Shown here: positions 15,119-24,485 of the stretch, piece after piece | How the letters are laid out: each line of letters starts with the position of its first letter | Position numbering within the stretch: position 1 is the first letter of the stretch | Assembly (NCBI GenBank): GCA_017458195.1 | Contig: JAFTGI010000029.1 | Coordinates: 1-43,022, forward strand | Length of the DNA: 43,022 bases | Direction of reading: 5' to 3' | Source of the DNA: Prevotella sp. | GTDB lineage: Bacteria; Bacteroidota; Bacteroidia; Bacteroidales; Bacteroidaceae | Made by a program: the position numbers and the translations under genes | Notes under the pieces: model-generated | Database searches by the model: none | Told to the model about the DNA's origin: nothing | What the model saw: the letters and a program-made list of their open reading frames with translations, nothing else

Positions 15119-17146
15119 ATGAAGAGACTATCCATCGCCCTGCTGTCACTACTACTCGTCAGCTATGCCACGGCCCAGACCACGGTCGTCAACTACGTCA
15201 AGTCGGGCCTCCGCGCCACGCTCCGCCTCGGCTGGCACTCGCAGAACTACGGCACCATCCAGTGGCAGCAGTCGTCCGACCAGGGCAAGACCTGGAAGGA
15301 CATCGCCGGCGCCACCGACCGCGAATATGAGCTGACGCCGTCGGCCGACGCCTACCTGCGCGTCGTCGTCAGCGGCGACGAGGCCTGCGAGCCCTTCGTC
15401 GAGACCCACATCCTGCGCGTGGTCAACTTCTCGGTCGACCTGGTTCAGGCGCTCAGCCACGAGGCCACCTTCGAGATCAGCGGCCTCAACGTGCCCGCAG
15501 CCGACGTGGCCGACTATGGCTTCTGCTATAACTTCAGCGGCGTCAACCGCACCTATGCCAGCATGCAGCGCTGCAGCCTCGGCGCCCAGCTGCCCGAGGG
15601 CACCACCTTCGAGGCCACCTGCCCCGGTCTGTTGCCCAATAAGCAATACAGCATCCGCTTCTATCTTCGCACTAAGGATGGCTCCACCATCTATGGCCCC
15701 GGCAAGCTGACCTCCACCATCGACGGGCTGGAGTGGCACTCCGAGGACTGGACCATCACGAAAAACACCATCAAGGCCCGCTTCAAGATTTCGGGCTACA
15801 CAGGCTCGCGCCCCGCCATGACCTTCCAGCTGGGCACCGACGATGCCAACATGAAAAACTACAACATAACGACGGTCGACGCCTCGGCCCACATCTATCA
15901 GTCGGTCGAGGCCAGCGGCCTGCAGCCCGGCACGGAATATAAGCTGCGCGTCACGGCCGACATCGACGGCGACGAGCAGGTGATCGAGAAGACCGTGCGC
16001 ACCATGACCGACTACTCCACCTACACCGTCGACGAGGAGGTGAAGCCCATCAGCCACCGCCTGCGCTGGAAGTCGCTGTCCACCTCGATCCAGCTCAACC
16101 CCGACAACATCCAGGCTGAGTATCCGCGGCTGCTGCGCGTCTCGCCCGACACGCTCCTGCTGACCTATCACGGCGGCGACGGCTCCACCGGCCAGACCGA
16201 CCACTGGCTCAACATCTATCTGCAGCGCTCCACGGACAACGGCAAGACATGGTCGGCCCCCGAGAAGATTCTCGACAAGACCAAGACATGGCTCTCCAAC
16301 GGATGGAACCGCTTCACCAATGCCGACATGATCCGCCTGCAGAACGGCTGGGTCCTGATGACATGGTCGTCGAACGCCAACCCCGAGACCAACCAGAACT
16401 GCCAGGTCTTCGTCATGATCTCGAAGGACGGCGGCCAGACCTGGGGCGACCCCATCACCGTTCTGCGCGGCCGCTGCTGGGAGCCCCAGATCGTGCAGCT
16501 GCCCGGCGGCGAGCTGGAGCTGCTCGTCTCGAGCGAAGCCTACTGGTGGGACAATCAGCGCTCCAACATGTTCCAGGAGATTGTCTGCGCCCGCTCCACC
16601 GACAACGGCGAGACATGGACCGCCAAGCGCCGCGCCAGCTATAACCCCGGCAAGCGCGACGGCATGCCCGTCCAGGTGGTCATGCAGGGCAACAAGGGCA
16701 TCCTCTGCACCATCGAGAGCATCAACAGCGACAAGAACCCGTCGATTCTCTGGCGGCCCCTCGACGGCGAGTGGGACTCGGCCGACTGGGACGAGGTGAG
16801 CGACTCGCGCCGCTGGGTCTGCGAGAACATCCGCGGCGGCTGTGCCCCCTACTGCATGCAACTGACGACGGGCGAGATTCTCGTCATGGGTCATCTCGGA
16901 CAGAACGGCGACGTATGGCAGACCAACCGTGAGCAGGTCACCATCGGCGACAACACCGGCCACAACTTCGCCTACCGCACCATTCCCTTCTCGTCGCTGC
17001 CCCGCGGCGAAGGTGCCTACTACAGTGCCCTGTTCCAGAAGGACGCCAACACCATCTGGCTCCTCTGGACCCACTCCAAGTACAACGGTTCCGTCTGCCA
17101 GAAGAACACCGTCGAGCTCCTCGAAGGCGAGATCATCGCCTTCTAA
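15119..17146 (+). CDS. Secreted Asp-box (BNR) propeller protein, sialidase-fold candidate hydrolase
   Basis: The product (675 aa) starts at the ATG at 15119 with a signal peptide (KRLSIALLSLLLVSYATAQ). The first ~300 residues look like Ig/fibronectin-type domains (IQWQQSSDQGKTWKDIAG, then GYTGSRPAMTFQLG and LQPGTEYKLRVTAD). From about 330 onward there is a sialidase-type six-bladed propeller with Asp boxes STDNGKTWS, SKDGGQTWG and STDNGETWT. A classical FRIP arginine motif is not seen; YPRLLR occupies a comparable place. The fold is shared by GH33 sialidases and GH93 exo-arabinanases, among others, so the activity cannot be fixed. There is no obvious sorting tail (it ends ELLEGEIIAF). It is probably a catalytic component of the locus. 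Confidence 0.7.
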   Translation: MKRLSIALLSLLLVSYATAQTTVVNYVKSGLRATLRLGWHSQNYGTIQWQQSSDQGKTWKDIAGATDREYELTPSADAYLRVVVSGDEACEPFVETHILRVVNFSVDLVQALSHEATFEISGLNVPAADVADYGFCYNFSGVNRTYASMQRCSLGAQLPEGTTFEATCPGLLPNKQYSIRFYLRTKDGSTIYGPGKLTSTIDGLEWHSEDWTITKNTIKARFKISGYTGSRPAMTFQLGTDDANMKNYNITTVDASAHIYQSVEASGLQPGTEYKLRVTADIDGDEQVIEKTVRTMTDYSTYTVDEEVKPISHRLRWKSLSTSIQLNPDNIQAEYPRLLRVSPDTLLLTYHGGDGSTGQTDHWLNIYLQRSTDNGKTWSAPEKILDKTKTWLSNGWNRFTNADMIRLQNGWVLMTWSSNANPETNQNCQVFVMISKDGGQTWGDPITVLRGRCWEPQIVQLPGGELELLVSSEAYWWDNQRSNMFQEIVCARSTDNGETWTAKRRASYNPGKRDGMPVQVVMQGNKGILCTIESINSDKNPSILWRPLDGEWDSADWDEVSDSRRWVCENIRGGCAPYCMQLTTGEILVMGHLGQNGDVWQTNREQVTIGDNTGHNFAYRTIPFSSLPRGEGAYYSALFQKDANTIWLLWTHSKYNGSVCQKNTVELLEGEIIAF

Positions 17147-17157
17147 TCACCCTCCGG

Positions 17158-17248
17158 ATCCCGAAATCCCGAAATCCCGAGGCGGAATCCCGGAATCCCG
17201 GAATCCCGAGACGGAATACCGGAATCCCGGAATACCGGAATACCGAGC
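17158..17248. repeat. Direct 8-bp repeats ATCCCGGA with higher-order pattern
   Basis: Eleven or so units of ATCCCGAA/ATCCCGGA/ATACCGGA are arranged in groups broken by GCGGA and ACGGA. They fill most of the 143-bp gap after the BNR gene. Unlike the other arrays in this window it has no inverted half. Confidence 0.85.
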
Positions 17249-17289
17249 AAAAAAAAGAGAAAACAAAAAATAAAAGAAGAAGAAAAAAA

Positions 17290-19290
17290 ATGAAAACCCT
17301 CCGAACCCTCGCGATGAGCCTCGTCATGCTCGCCGCCACGACAGCAACCGCCGCCGACCTCAACTATCAGCTCAGCCTGAAGCAGCCCGGCAACGACGCC
17401 ACCACCATGACCGTCAGCCCCGGACAGCAGGGACTGCCCGTCATGCTGAACCAGCAGGTGAAGGGATTAGCCGACGGACAGCAACTGCTCACCGTCACGC
17501 TGACCGCCCGCGAGCGCGTCTACTTCAACCTCGGCATCGCACTGCCCACCGGCATCAAGACCGCCGAGGCCGACTTCTACCTGCCTGGCTTCTGGTATCA
17601 CAAGAACCTGCGCTCGCCCCGCGAGGCCCCCTCGTTCCACACCTCTGAGAGCTGGAACGTGCGCGACGACCGCCTGTCGTCGCCCCTCACCGGCGTCATT
17701 GACCTCGCGTCGGGCCGCACGGTCAGCGTGCTGCGCCAGGTCGAGCAGCCCGGCTGCGACGCCCTGACCACCCACCAGGAGGGCGAGGTCATCCTCGGCG
17801 GTCCGTCGACCATCGGCTATGTGGGCTTCGACAACGCTCAGGGCATGGCCACGCTCACTTTCGGCTATCCCTACATCGAGACGCCCAAGCGCTACATCCG
17901 CAAGCTGACGCTGACGCCCCCCATCAAGGCCTTCGCCCGTCTGGACAAGGGTCAGACGCTGACCCTCAGCTGGATCATCCGCACGACCCGGGCCCAGGAC
18001 TACGGCCAGTTTGTCAGCCAGACCTGGCAGCACTGCATGGACCAGCTCCGTCCGGAGCCCGTCGTGCCCCTCTACTCGCCCGAGCAGATGAAGGCCCAGC
18101 TGGCCAACTATTTCCGCAAGGGTTATGTCGACAAGTATGCCCTGAAGTTCCACTCTGGTCACGGCCTGCGCTGCGACGACTGCGTGCCCGTCGACCACGT
18201 GCAGCTGGGCTTCTGCGGCCGCGTGCTGCTCAACGGCTTCAACGCTCTTGAATATGGCGAGCAGACCGCCGACCAGGAGCTCGTCCGCATGGGCCAGGAC
18301 ATCTTCCAGTCGTGGCTCGAGCATGGCTTCACCGCCCGCGGCTACTTCAAGGAGGACATGCACATCGCACAGGGCATTCCCGCCGATCAGGACTGCGTGC
18401 ACAGCATCCGCCAGCAGTCGGAGGCCGTCTATGCCGTGCTCCACTATCTGCGCTATGAGCGGCTGCAGGGCCGCAAGCACAAGGAGTGGGAGCAGAAGAT
18501 GCGCACCCTGCTCGACCGCATGGTGGAGCTGCTGAAGCCCGACGGCCACTACGCCCGCAAGTTCCGCGACGACAACTCGGACGTCGATGCCTCGGGCGGC
18601 TCCACGCCGTCGGCCACGTCGACGCTCGTCATGGGCTACAAGTATTTCAAGGACAAACGCTATCTGGAGGCCGCCCGCCGCACGGTCGGCTATCTCGAGG
18701 AGAACATCATCTCGAAGAGCGACTACTTCTCGTCGACGCTCGACGCCAACTGCGAGGACAAGGAGGCTGCCATCAGCGCCGTCACCGCCACCTACTACAT
18801 GGCCATGATGACCCGTGGACAGGAGCGCCAGCACTACGTCGACCTCTGTCGCCAGGCTGCCAACTTCGCCCTGTCGTGGTACTACCTCTGGGACGTGCCC
18901 TTCGCCCAGGGACAGATGCTCGGCGACCTCGGTTTCCACAGCCGCGGCTGGAGCAACGTCTCGGTGGAGAACAACCACATCGACGTCTTCGTCTTCGAGC
19001 TGCCCCACATCGTCGAGTGGCTGGCACAGGAGACCGGCGAGCAGCGCCTGCAGCAGATCCACGACGTCATCTTCTCGTCGCTCAACCAGCTGCTGCCCAC
19101 GCCCGAGCGCCTCTGCGGCATCGGCGTGCCGGGCTTCAACCCCGAGGTCGTGCAGCACACCTGCTGGGACTACGGTCGCAACGGCAAGGGTTTTTATAAT
19201 GACATCTTCGCCCCCGGCTGGACCGTCGCCTCGCTCTGGGAGCTCTACAGTCCCCGCCGCACGGCTGACTTCCTGACGGCCAAGAAATAA
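17290..19290 (+). CDS. Secreted (alpha/alpha)-barrel-like protein, candidate glycoside hydrolase or lyase
   Basis: The product (666 aa) has a signal peptide (MKTLRTLAMSLVMLAATTATAA), an N-terminal beta-rich part (about 25-250) and a C-terminal helical part (about 265-660) with the look of six-hairpin toroid enzymes: repeated W/H/D/E-rich helix-loop segments such as LVMGYKYFKDKRYLEAARRT, DANCEDKEAAISAVTATYY, SWYYLWDVPFAQGQMLGDLG and SVENNHIDVFVFELPHI. I cannot assign it to a named family. Conserved-looking acidic clusters near DANCEDKE and VENNHID are candidate catalytic sites. It is the last structural gene before the sensor, and no terminator is visible between them. Confidence 0.55.
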   Translation: MKTLRTLAMSLVMLAATTATAADLNYQLSLKQPGNDATTMTVSPGQQGLPVMLNQQVKGLADGQQLLTVTLTARERVYFNLGIALPTGIKTAEADFYLPGFWYHKNLRSPREAPSFHTSESWNVRDDRLSSPLTGVIDLASGRTVSVLRQVEQPGCDALTTHQEGEVILGGPSTIGYVGFDNAQGMATLTFGYPYIETPKRYIRKLTLTPPIKAFARLDKGQTLTLSWIIRTTRAQDYGQFVSQTWQHCMDQLRPEPVVPLYSPEQMKAQLANYFRKGYVDKYALKFHSGHGLRCDDCVPVDHVQLGFCGRVLLNGFNALEYGEQTADQELVRMGQDIFQSWLEHGFTARGYFKEDMHIAQGIPADQDCVHSIRQQSEAVYAVLHYLRYERLQGRKHKEWEQKMRTLLDRMVELLKPDGHYARKFRDDNSDVDASGGSTPSATSTLVMGYKYFKDKRYLEAARRTVGYLEENIISKSDYFSSTLDANCEDKEAAISAVTATYYMAMMTRGQERQHYVDLCRQAANFALSWYYLWDVPFAQGQMLGDLGFHSRGWSNVSVENNHIDVFVFELPHIVEWLAQETGEQRLQQIHDVIFSSLNQLLPTPERLCGIGVPGFNPEVVQHTCWDYGRNGKGFYNDIFAPGWTVASLWELYSPRRTADFLTAKK

Positions 19291-19301
19291 GTCGCGGGAA
19301 A

Positions 19302-19333
19302 TTTGGAGATGAAAGGAATTTGTCGTATCTTTG
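19302..19333 (+). promoter_or_regulatory. Promoter of the hybrid sensor gene
   Basis: TTTG at 19302-19305, 20 bp, then TATCTTTG at 19326-19333. The ATG at 19342 is only 8 nt beyond the -7 box, so the native message would have an almost absent leader. Confidence 0.75.
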
Positions 19334-19369
19334 CGGTTGAAATGAAAACTAAAGCCGCAAAGATACGAC
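19322..19369. promoter_or_regulatory. Perfect 15-bp inverted repeat across promoter and start codon
   Basis: GTCGTATCTTTGCGG (19322-19336) is the exact inverse of CCGCAAAGATACGAC (19355-19369), with an 18-nt spacer that holds the ATG (19342-19344). The left arm includes the -7 box. The right arm is inside the coding sequence and carries a mirrored TATCTTTG on the minus strand. It could be a protein-binding site, or a hairpin that forms only in messages reading through from upstream. Confidence 0.8.
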
Positions 19370-22300
19370 GCTTGCTATACGTACTGGCCACCCTGCTGTG
19401 CGCTTCGGCGGCCACGGCAGCCACGGAGAACTACCTGTTCCGCCACATCGGCGTGAAGGACGGCCTCTCGCAGACCACCGTCTTCACCCTGCTGCAGGAC
19501 CAGACGGGATTCATCTGGATGGGCACCAAGGCCGGACTGAACCGCTACGACGGGACGGCCATGCACGCCTATAGCCACCACGCCGGACAGGCAGGGCTGC
19601 CCAGCGACTTCATCAGCACGCTCTACGAGGCACCCGACGGCAACCTGTGGGTGGGCACCGATGAGGGTGTGGCCATCTACGCGCCGCTCACCGACGCCTT
19701 CCAGCCTTTCCAGCTGACCACGACCGACGGCCTCGGCGTGACCAACAACGTGACCGTCATCCGGGGTGACGGCCATCTTGTCTATATCGCCAGCAACGAG
19801 CAGGGGCTCTTCTGCTACGACGCCGACCGCCAGACGCTGGTGAACTATCCGCTCAGCGGCCATCCGAACATCGCCGGACTGACCATTGACGCCGGCGGAC
19901 GCCTCTGGATCGGCTTCTTCGGCGGCGGTCTCTACTATTCCACCGACCATCTGCGCTCACTCCACCCGCTGCTCGACAGCCAGGGCCGCGAACCCTTCCG
20001 GGGCGACATCGTCTCGGCCATCGTGGAGTATCAGCCCGACCGCTTCATGGTGGGCACCGACCGCCATGGCCTCTCCACGCTCGACATAGCTCAGGGCACG
20101 GTGACGCCCATCGTCACCACCGAGGGCGGCAACCCCGTCTTCGTGCGCGATATCGCCATCAATGAGCAGCAGGTATGGGCGGCCACGGAGCAAGGACTCT
20201 ACGTCTATGACATGCCCACGCAACAGCTGGCGCACTTCGCCCACGAGCCGTCGAATCCCTTTTCGCTGGCCGACAACTCGCTCTATGCGCTCTGTCGCGA
20301 CCGCGACGGCGGCATGTGGCTCGGCAGCTACTTTGCCGGGGCGGCCTATCTGCCCCGTCAGCTGTCGGCCTTCGAGCGCTTCATGTCGCAGGCCGGCCAG
20401 GGCTCAGCACTGCATGGGCGGCACGTCCGCGAGATGGTTCAGGATGCCCACGGACAGGTGTGGATCGGCACCGAGGACGGTGGTCTGAACATCTTCAACC
20501 CCTCGACCCGCACGTTCGACTTCCTCGCGGCGAGCTCCGATTTTCCCAATGTCCACGGCCTCTGCATCGACGGCGACCGCCTCTGGGTGGGCACGTTCAG
20601 CTACGGCCTGAAGGTGATTGACATCAACACGCGGCGCATCGTCGGCAGCTATGCCGTCGGCGACGGTCACGGTCTGCGCGACAACACCGTCTTCAGCATC
20701 CACCGCTCGCCGCAGGGCGACCTCTGGCTGGGCACCATCCGCGGCCTCTGCCGATACAACCGCCAGACCGACACGTTCGACTACGACGAGCAGCTGCCGG
20801 CCGTGCTCATCGACGACATCCTGACCGACCCTCAGGGACGCCTCTGGGTGGCCACGCAGACCAACGGCGTCTTCCGGCAGACGAGTCAGGGACAGTGGCA
20901 CAACTACTCCCACCGGCAGCAACCCGACATCGCCAGCGACCGTGTCATCGACATGACCCTCGATGCCGAAGGAGGCGTCTGGGTGGCCACCGAGGGCGGC
21001 GGCATCTATCGCTACGACGCCACCCGGGACCGTCTGCAGTCCGTCAGCCTGCCCCTGCAGCCCGCCGTCAACACGGTGTTCCAGATGGTCGAGGACCACA
21101 GTCAGACGCTCTGGATGAGCACCTACAACAGCATCATCAGCTACCACATCCCAACGGGCGAGACACGCCGCCACGTGCCTTCCGACGGCATCAACGACAA
21201 CATCTTCAACTACAGCTCGTCGCTGCTCGACCAGGACGGCCGCATCTATCTCGGCACACTCGACGGCTTCATCCGCTTCAGCCCGTCAGTCTGGAGCCAG
21301 CCGGCCGAGAAGCATCCGCTCATCGTGGCCAGCCGCCTCAGCGTCGGCGGTCAGGACGTCGACGCCACCACCCCCGGATCACCGCTCACGCAGAGCATCA
21401 CCAGCACCCGCCGGCTGCGGCTCAGCCATCGTCAGAACTCGATAGCCCTCCAGCTGTCGGCCCTGGCTTACGACCTGCCGCAGGAGGGCCTCATGGAATA
21501 CCGGCTCGAGAACTACGACCACCAGTGGCAGCCCATGCGTGCCGACAACGTCGTGGCCTACAGCAACCTGCCCGCCGGCAACTACCGGCTGCACGTCCGA
21601 CTGAAGCAGACACCCGCCACGGCCGACGATGACTACACGCTCGACATCCGCGTCCTGCCCCATCCGCTGCTCTCCTGGTGGGCACAGCTCGTCTACGGAC
21701 TGCTGGCAGCCGTACTCATCTACCTGCTGGTGAGGTTCTTCACCCTGCGCAACCGCTATCAGCGCCAGGCCGCCTTGGAGCGGTTTGAGCACGAGAAGGA
21801 GCAGGAGCTCTACGAAAGCAAGATCAGCTTCTTCACCAACGTGGCTCATGAGATCCGAACGCCACTGACGCTCATCAAGGGCCCGCTGGAGAACATCATC
21901 AAGTCGGGCGGCATCGACGACAAGGCCGTCAGCGACGACCTCCACGTCATGCAGCAGAACACCAACCGCCTGCACGACCTCATCAACCAGCTGCTCGACT
22001 TCAGGAAGACCGAAGCTAACGGGCTCCGGCTCAACTTTGAGCGATGCGATGCTGCCCAGATTGTCAGCAGCATCTTTGAGCGCTTCCGCCCCACCCTGCG
22101 CCAGCGCCACATCGACGCCAGCATCGACCTTCCCCGGGAGCCGCTCTATGCCCACGCCGACCGCGAGGGCTTCACCAAGATTGTCAGCAACCTGCTCAAC
22201 AATGCGACCAAGTACGGCGAGAGCCGCGTCAGCGTCAGCCTGACCACGGTCGACGACCAGCTGCTGCTCTCCGTGGCCAACGACGGCAACATCATCCCCC

Positions 22301-23310
22301 CGGCCATGCGCGAGCAAATCTTCACCCCCTTCTTCCGAATATCTTCCGGCGAACAGTCGTCGACCACCGGCACGGGCATCGGACTGGCCATGGCCCGCGC
22401 ACTGACGGAGCTGCATGGCGGCACCATCAGCATGGACGACAGTCTGACGGAGAACGTCTTCTGTCTGCGCATACCGCTGAACCAGAAGGACAGCGTCGTG
22501 CTCGACACGCCATCGTCGCTGCTCCCCTCGGCCACACCCCACCCCGGCGCACCGACGGTGCTCATCGTCGACGACAACGACCAGATGCTCAGCTACGAAC
22601 AGCAGCGGCTGGAGTCTGACTACAACGTGGTCTGCGCCAGCAACGGCGAGCAGGCGCTGGCCCGGCTGCGACAGACCGACGTCGACGTCATCGTCAGCGA
22701 CGTGATGATGGAGCCCGTCGGCGGCATGGAGCTCTGCCGGCGCGTCAAGCACGACGTCGAGCTGAGCCACATCCCCCTCATCCTGCTCACCGCCCTGACC
22801 ACCGAGCAGGCCAAGATGGAGGGCATGGAGAGCGGGGCCGACGCCTACATCGAAAAGCCCTTCTCGATGGACTATCTGCTGTCGACCATCGACAACCTGC
22901 TCCACGAGCGACAGAGCGTCAAGCGCGCCTACAGCGAGTCGCCCTTCACGGCGCCGGAGAGCGTCTCGATCAGCGAGGCCGACAACGAATTCCTGCACCG
23001 GCTGGAGAGCATCATCGAGCGCGAGCTGACCAACAGCGAGCTCAGCGTCGACATGCTGGCGAGCGGGATGAACATGAGCCGCTCGAGCCTGAACCGCAAG
23101 ATCCGCGGCACGCTCAACGTCTCGCCGAACGACTTCATCCGCATCGAGCGCCTCAAGCGGGCCGCCGTGTTGCTCAAGCAGGGCCAGACGCGCGTGGCCG
23201 ATGTGTGCTATCAGGTGGGCTTCAGTACGCCGTCGTATTTCACGAAGTGCTTCTATCGTCAGTTCGGACTGCTGCCGAAGGACTTTTATTCGATGAATAA
23301 TGAACAATGA
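19342..23310 (+). CDS. Hybrid two-component system sensor/regulator (HTCS)
   Basis: The product (1322 aa) senses a glycan fragment in the periplasm and activates transcription from one polypeptide. In order: signal/N-anchor (RRLLYVLATLLCASAATAA); Reg_prop propeller repeats over about 25-690 (DQTGFIWMGTKAGLNRYDG, PDGNLWVGTDEGVAIY and others); Y_Y_Y domain near 700-775; transmembrane helix near 780-805; HisKA with NVAHEIRTPLTL (His at about 835); HATPase with NLLNNATKY and GTGIGLAMA; receiver domain from about 1071 with phospho-acceptor Asp in VIVSDVMM (about 1118); and a C-terminal AraC-type HTH from about 1217. The start at 19342 was chosen because a longer frame would run through the promoter. 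It presumably controls the SusC-like operon upstream. Its stop overlaps the next start by 4 bp. Confidence 0.95.
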   Translation: MKTKAAKIRRLLYVLATLLCASAATAATENYLFRHIGVKDGLSQTTVFTLLQDQTGFIWMGTKAGLNRYDGTAMHAYSHHAGQAGLPSDFISTLYEAPDGNLWVGTDEGVAIYAPLTDAFQPFQLTTTDGLGVTNNVTVIRGDGHLVYIASNEQGLFCYDADRQTLVNYPLSGHPNIAGLTIDAGGRLWIGFFGGGLYYSTDHLRSLHPLLDSQGREPFRGDIVSAIVEYQPDRFMVGTDRHGLSTLDIAQGTVTPIVTTEGGNPVFVRDIAINEQQVWAATEQGLYVYDMPTQQLAHFAHEPSNPFSLADNSLYALCRDRDGGMWLGSYFAGAAYLPRQLSAFERFMSQAGQGSALHGRHVREMVQDAHGQVWIGTEDGGLNIFNPSTRTFDFLAASSDFPNVHGLCIDGDRLWVGTFSYGLKVIDINTRRIVGSYAVGDGHGLRDNTVFSIHRSPQGDLWLGTIRGLCRYNRQTDTFDYDEQLPAVLIDDILTDPQGRLWVATQTNGVFRQTSQGQWHNYSHRQQPDIASDRVIDMTLDAEGGVWVATEGGGIYRYDATRDRLQSVSLPLQPAVNTVFQMVEDHSQTLWMSTYNSIISYHIPTGETRRHVPSDGINDNIFNYSSSLLDQDGRIYLGTLDGFIRFSPSVWSQPAEKHPLIVASRLSVGGQDVDATTPGSPLTQSITSTRRLRLSHRQNSIALQLSALAYDLPQEGLMEYRLENYDHQWQPMRADNVVAYSNLPAGNYRLHVRLKQTPATADDDYTLDIRVLPHPLLSWWAQLVYGLLAAVLIYLLVRFFTLRNRYQRQAALERFEHEKEQELYESKISFFTNVAHEIRTPLTLIKGPLENIIKSGGIDDKAVSDDLHVMQQNTNRLHDLINQLLDFRKTEANGLRLNFERCDAAQIVSSIFERFRPTLRQRHIDASIDLPREPLYAHADREGFTKIVSNLLNNATKYGESRVSVSLTTVDDQLLLSVANDGNIIPPAMREQIFTPFFRISSGEQSSTTGTGIGLAMARALTELHGGTISMDDSLTENVFCLRIPLNQKDSVVLDTPSSLLPSATPHPGAPTVLIVDDNDQMLSYEQQRLESDYNVVCASNGEQALARLRQTDVDVIVSDVMMEPVGGMELCRRVKHDVELSHIPLILLTALTTEQAKMEGMESGADAYIEKPFSMDYLLSTIDNLLHERQSVKRAYSESPFTAPESVSISEADNEFLHRLESIIERELTNSELSVDMLASGMNMSRSSLNRKIRGTLNVSPNDFIRIERLKRAAVLLKQGQTRVADVCYQVGFSTPSYFTKCFYRQFGLLPKDFYSMNNEQ

Positions 23311-24485
23311 ATAAGCGGGTGGCTGTTGTCGGCGGTGGGGCCGCAGGATTCTTTGCGGCCATCAACCTGAAGGAGATGTGCCCCGGGGTGCAGGTCTGCA
23401 TCCTGGAGCGCTCGGCACGACCGCTGGCCAAGGTCGAGATTTCGGGCGGCGGACGCTGCAACCTGACCAACTCGTTCGCCTCGGTCGGCACCGACCTGGC
23501 GCAGGTCTATCCGCGCGGGCACCGGCTGCTGGGGCGCCTGTTCCGTTCGTTCAGTCATCGCGACGCCTACGCGTGGTTTGAGCGCCGCGGCGTCGCCCTC
23601 GTCACCCAGTCGGACGACTGCGTCTTCCCCGCGTCGCAGGATGCCCGCAGCATCTCCCACCTGTTTCTTCGCGAGGCCCGCCGACTGGGCATCGAGCTCC
23701 ACACCGGCGTGCGCATCAGCAGCCTCAGCGACCTGGCCGACTACGACTACGTCATCGTGGCCATCGGCGGACAGCCCCGCCGCGAGGGGCTTCTCTGGCT
23801 CGAACAGCCCATCGAGGAGCCCGTGCCGTCGCTCTTCACGCTGAGCATTGCCGACGAGCGCCTCCACGAGCTGATGGGCACCGTCGTCCCTCAGGCTCAG
23901 GCCCTTCTGCCGGGCACCCGTCTGCGCGCCTCGGGACCGCTGCTCATCACCCACTGGGGCATGAGCGGCCCCTGCATTCTGCGACTGTCGAGCTACGGCG
24001 CCCGACTGCTCAGCGAGTGTGGTTATCGTCATCCGTTGGCCGTCAACTGGCTCGGCATGTCAGCGGCCGAGGCTCAGCAGATGATAGCGCAGATCATCAG
24101 CCGCCACCCGCAGCGGCTGCTCAGCACTGAGCGCCCCGACGGCATGCAGCAGCGCCTCTGGCAATATCTTCTTGAGAAAAGTCTCGGCGGCCGTGCCCAT
24201 GCCCCCTGGGGCAGTCTCAACCAAAAGGAGCAGAACCGCCTGCTCAACACGCTGACCAACGACACCTACGACGTCTGCGGCCGCGCCCCCCACCGCGACG
24301 AATTCGTCACGTGCGGCGGCGTCAGTCTCACGGCCGTCAATCCCCAGACCCTTGAGAGCAAGACCCACCCCGGCCTCTACTTTGCCGGCGAGGTGCTCGA
24401 CATCGACGGCGTCACCGGCGGCTTCAACTTCCAGGCCGCCTGGACTACTGCCCACGCCGTGGCCCGCGCCATAGCCGCGATTTAG
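23307..24485 (+). CDS. HI0933/YhiN-family NAD(P)/FAD-dependent oxidoreductase
   Basis: The product (392 aa) is a cytoplasmic flavoprotein of the HI0933 (BaiN/RdsA-like) family. It has the N-terminal dinucleotide motif VAVVGGGAAGFFAAINL, the family block KVEISGGGRCNLTN at about 47-60, ISHLFLREARRLGIELHTG, and the C-terminal FAD-contact region GLYFAGEVLDIDGVTGGFNF. The physiological substrate of most members is unknown. Its ATG overlaps the stop of the sensor gene (ATGA), so translation is probably coupled, although a functional link between the two is unlikely. Its 3' end overlaps the convergent gene by 41 bp. Confidence 0.9.
   Translation: MNKRVAVVGGGAAGFFAAINLKEMCPGVQVCILERSARPLAKVEISGGGRCNLTNSFASVGTDLAQVYPRGHRLLGRLFRSFSHRDAYAWFERRGVALVTQSDDCVFPASQDARSISHLFLREARRLGIELHTGVRISSLSDLADYDYVIVAIGGQPRREGLLWLEQPIEEPVPSLFTLSIADERLHELMGTVVPQAQALLPGTRLRASGPLLITHWGMSGPCILRLSSYGARLLSECGYRHPLAVNWLGMSAAEAQQMIAQIISRHPQRLLSTERPDGMQQRLWQYLLEKSLGGRAHAPWGSLNQKEQNRLLNTLTNDTYDVCGRAPHRDEFVTCGGVSLTAVNPQTLESKTHPGLYFAGEVLDIDGVTGGFNFQAAWTTAHAVARAIAAI

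Noticed and set aside
15152..17074. Long open frame on the minus strand opposite the BNR gene (and similar ones opposite the SusC-like, VCBS, helicase and sensor genes)
   Set aside because: Antisense frames stay open because of GC-rich codon usage. Their products are Val/Ala/Gly/His-rich, with no domains or signal peptides, and they oppose genes with clear families.
17158..17248. Possible CRISPR or coding low-complexity repeat
   Set aside because: The unit is 8 bp with no unique spacers, and it lies after the stop codon of the BNR gene.
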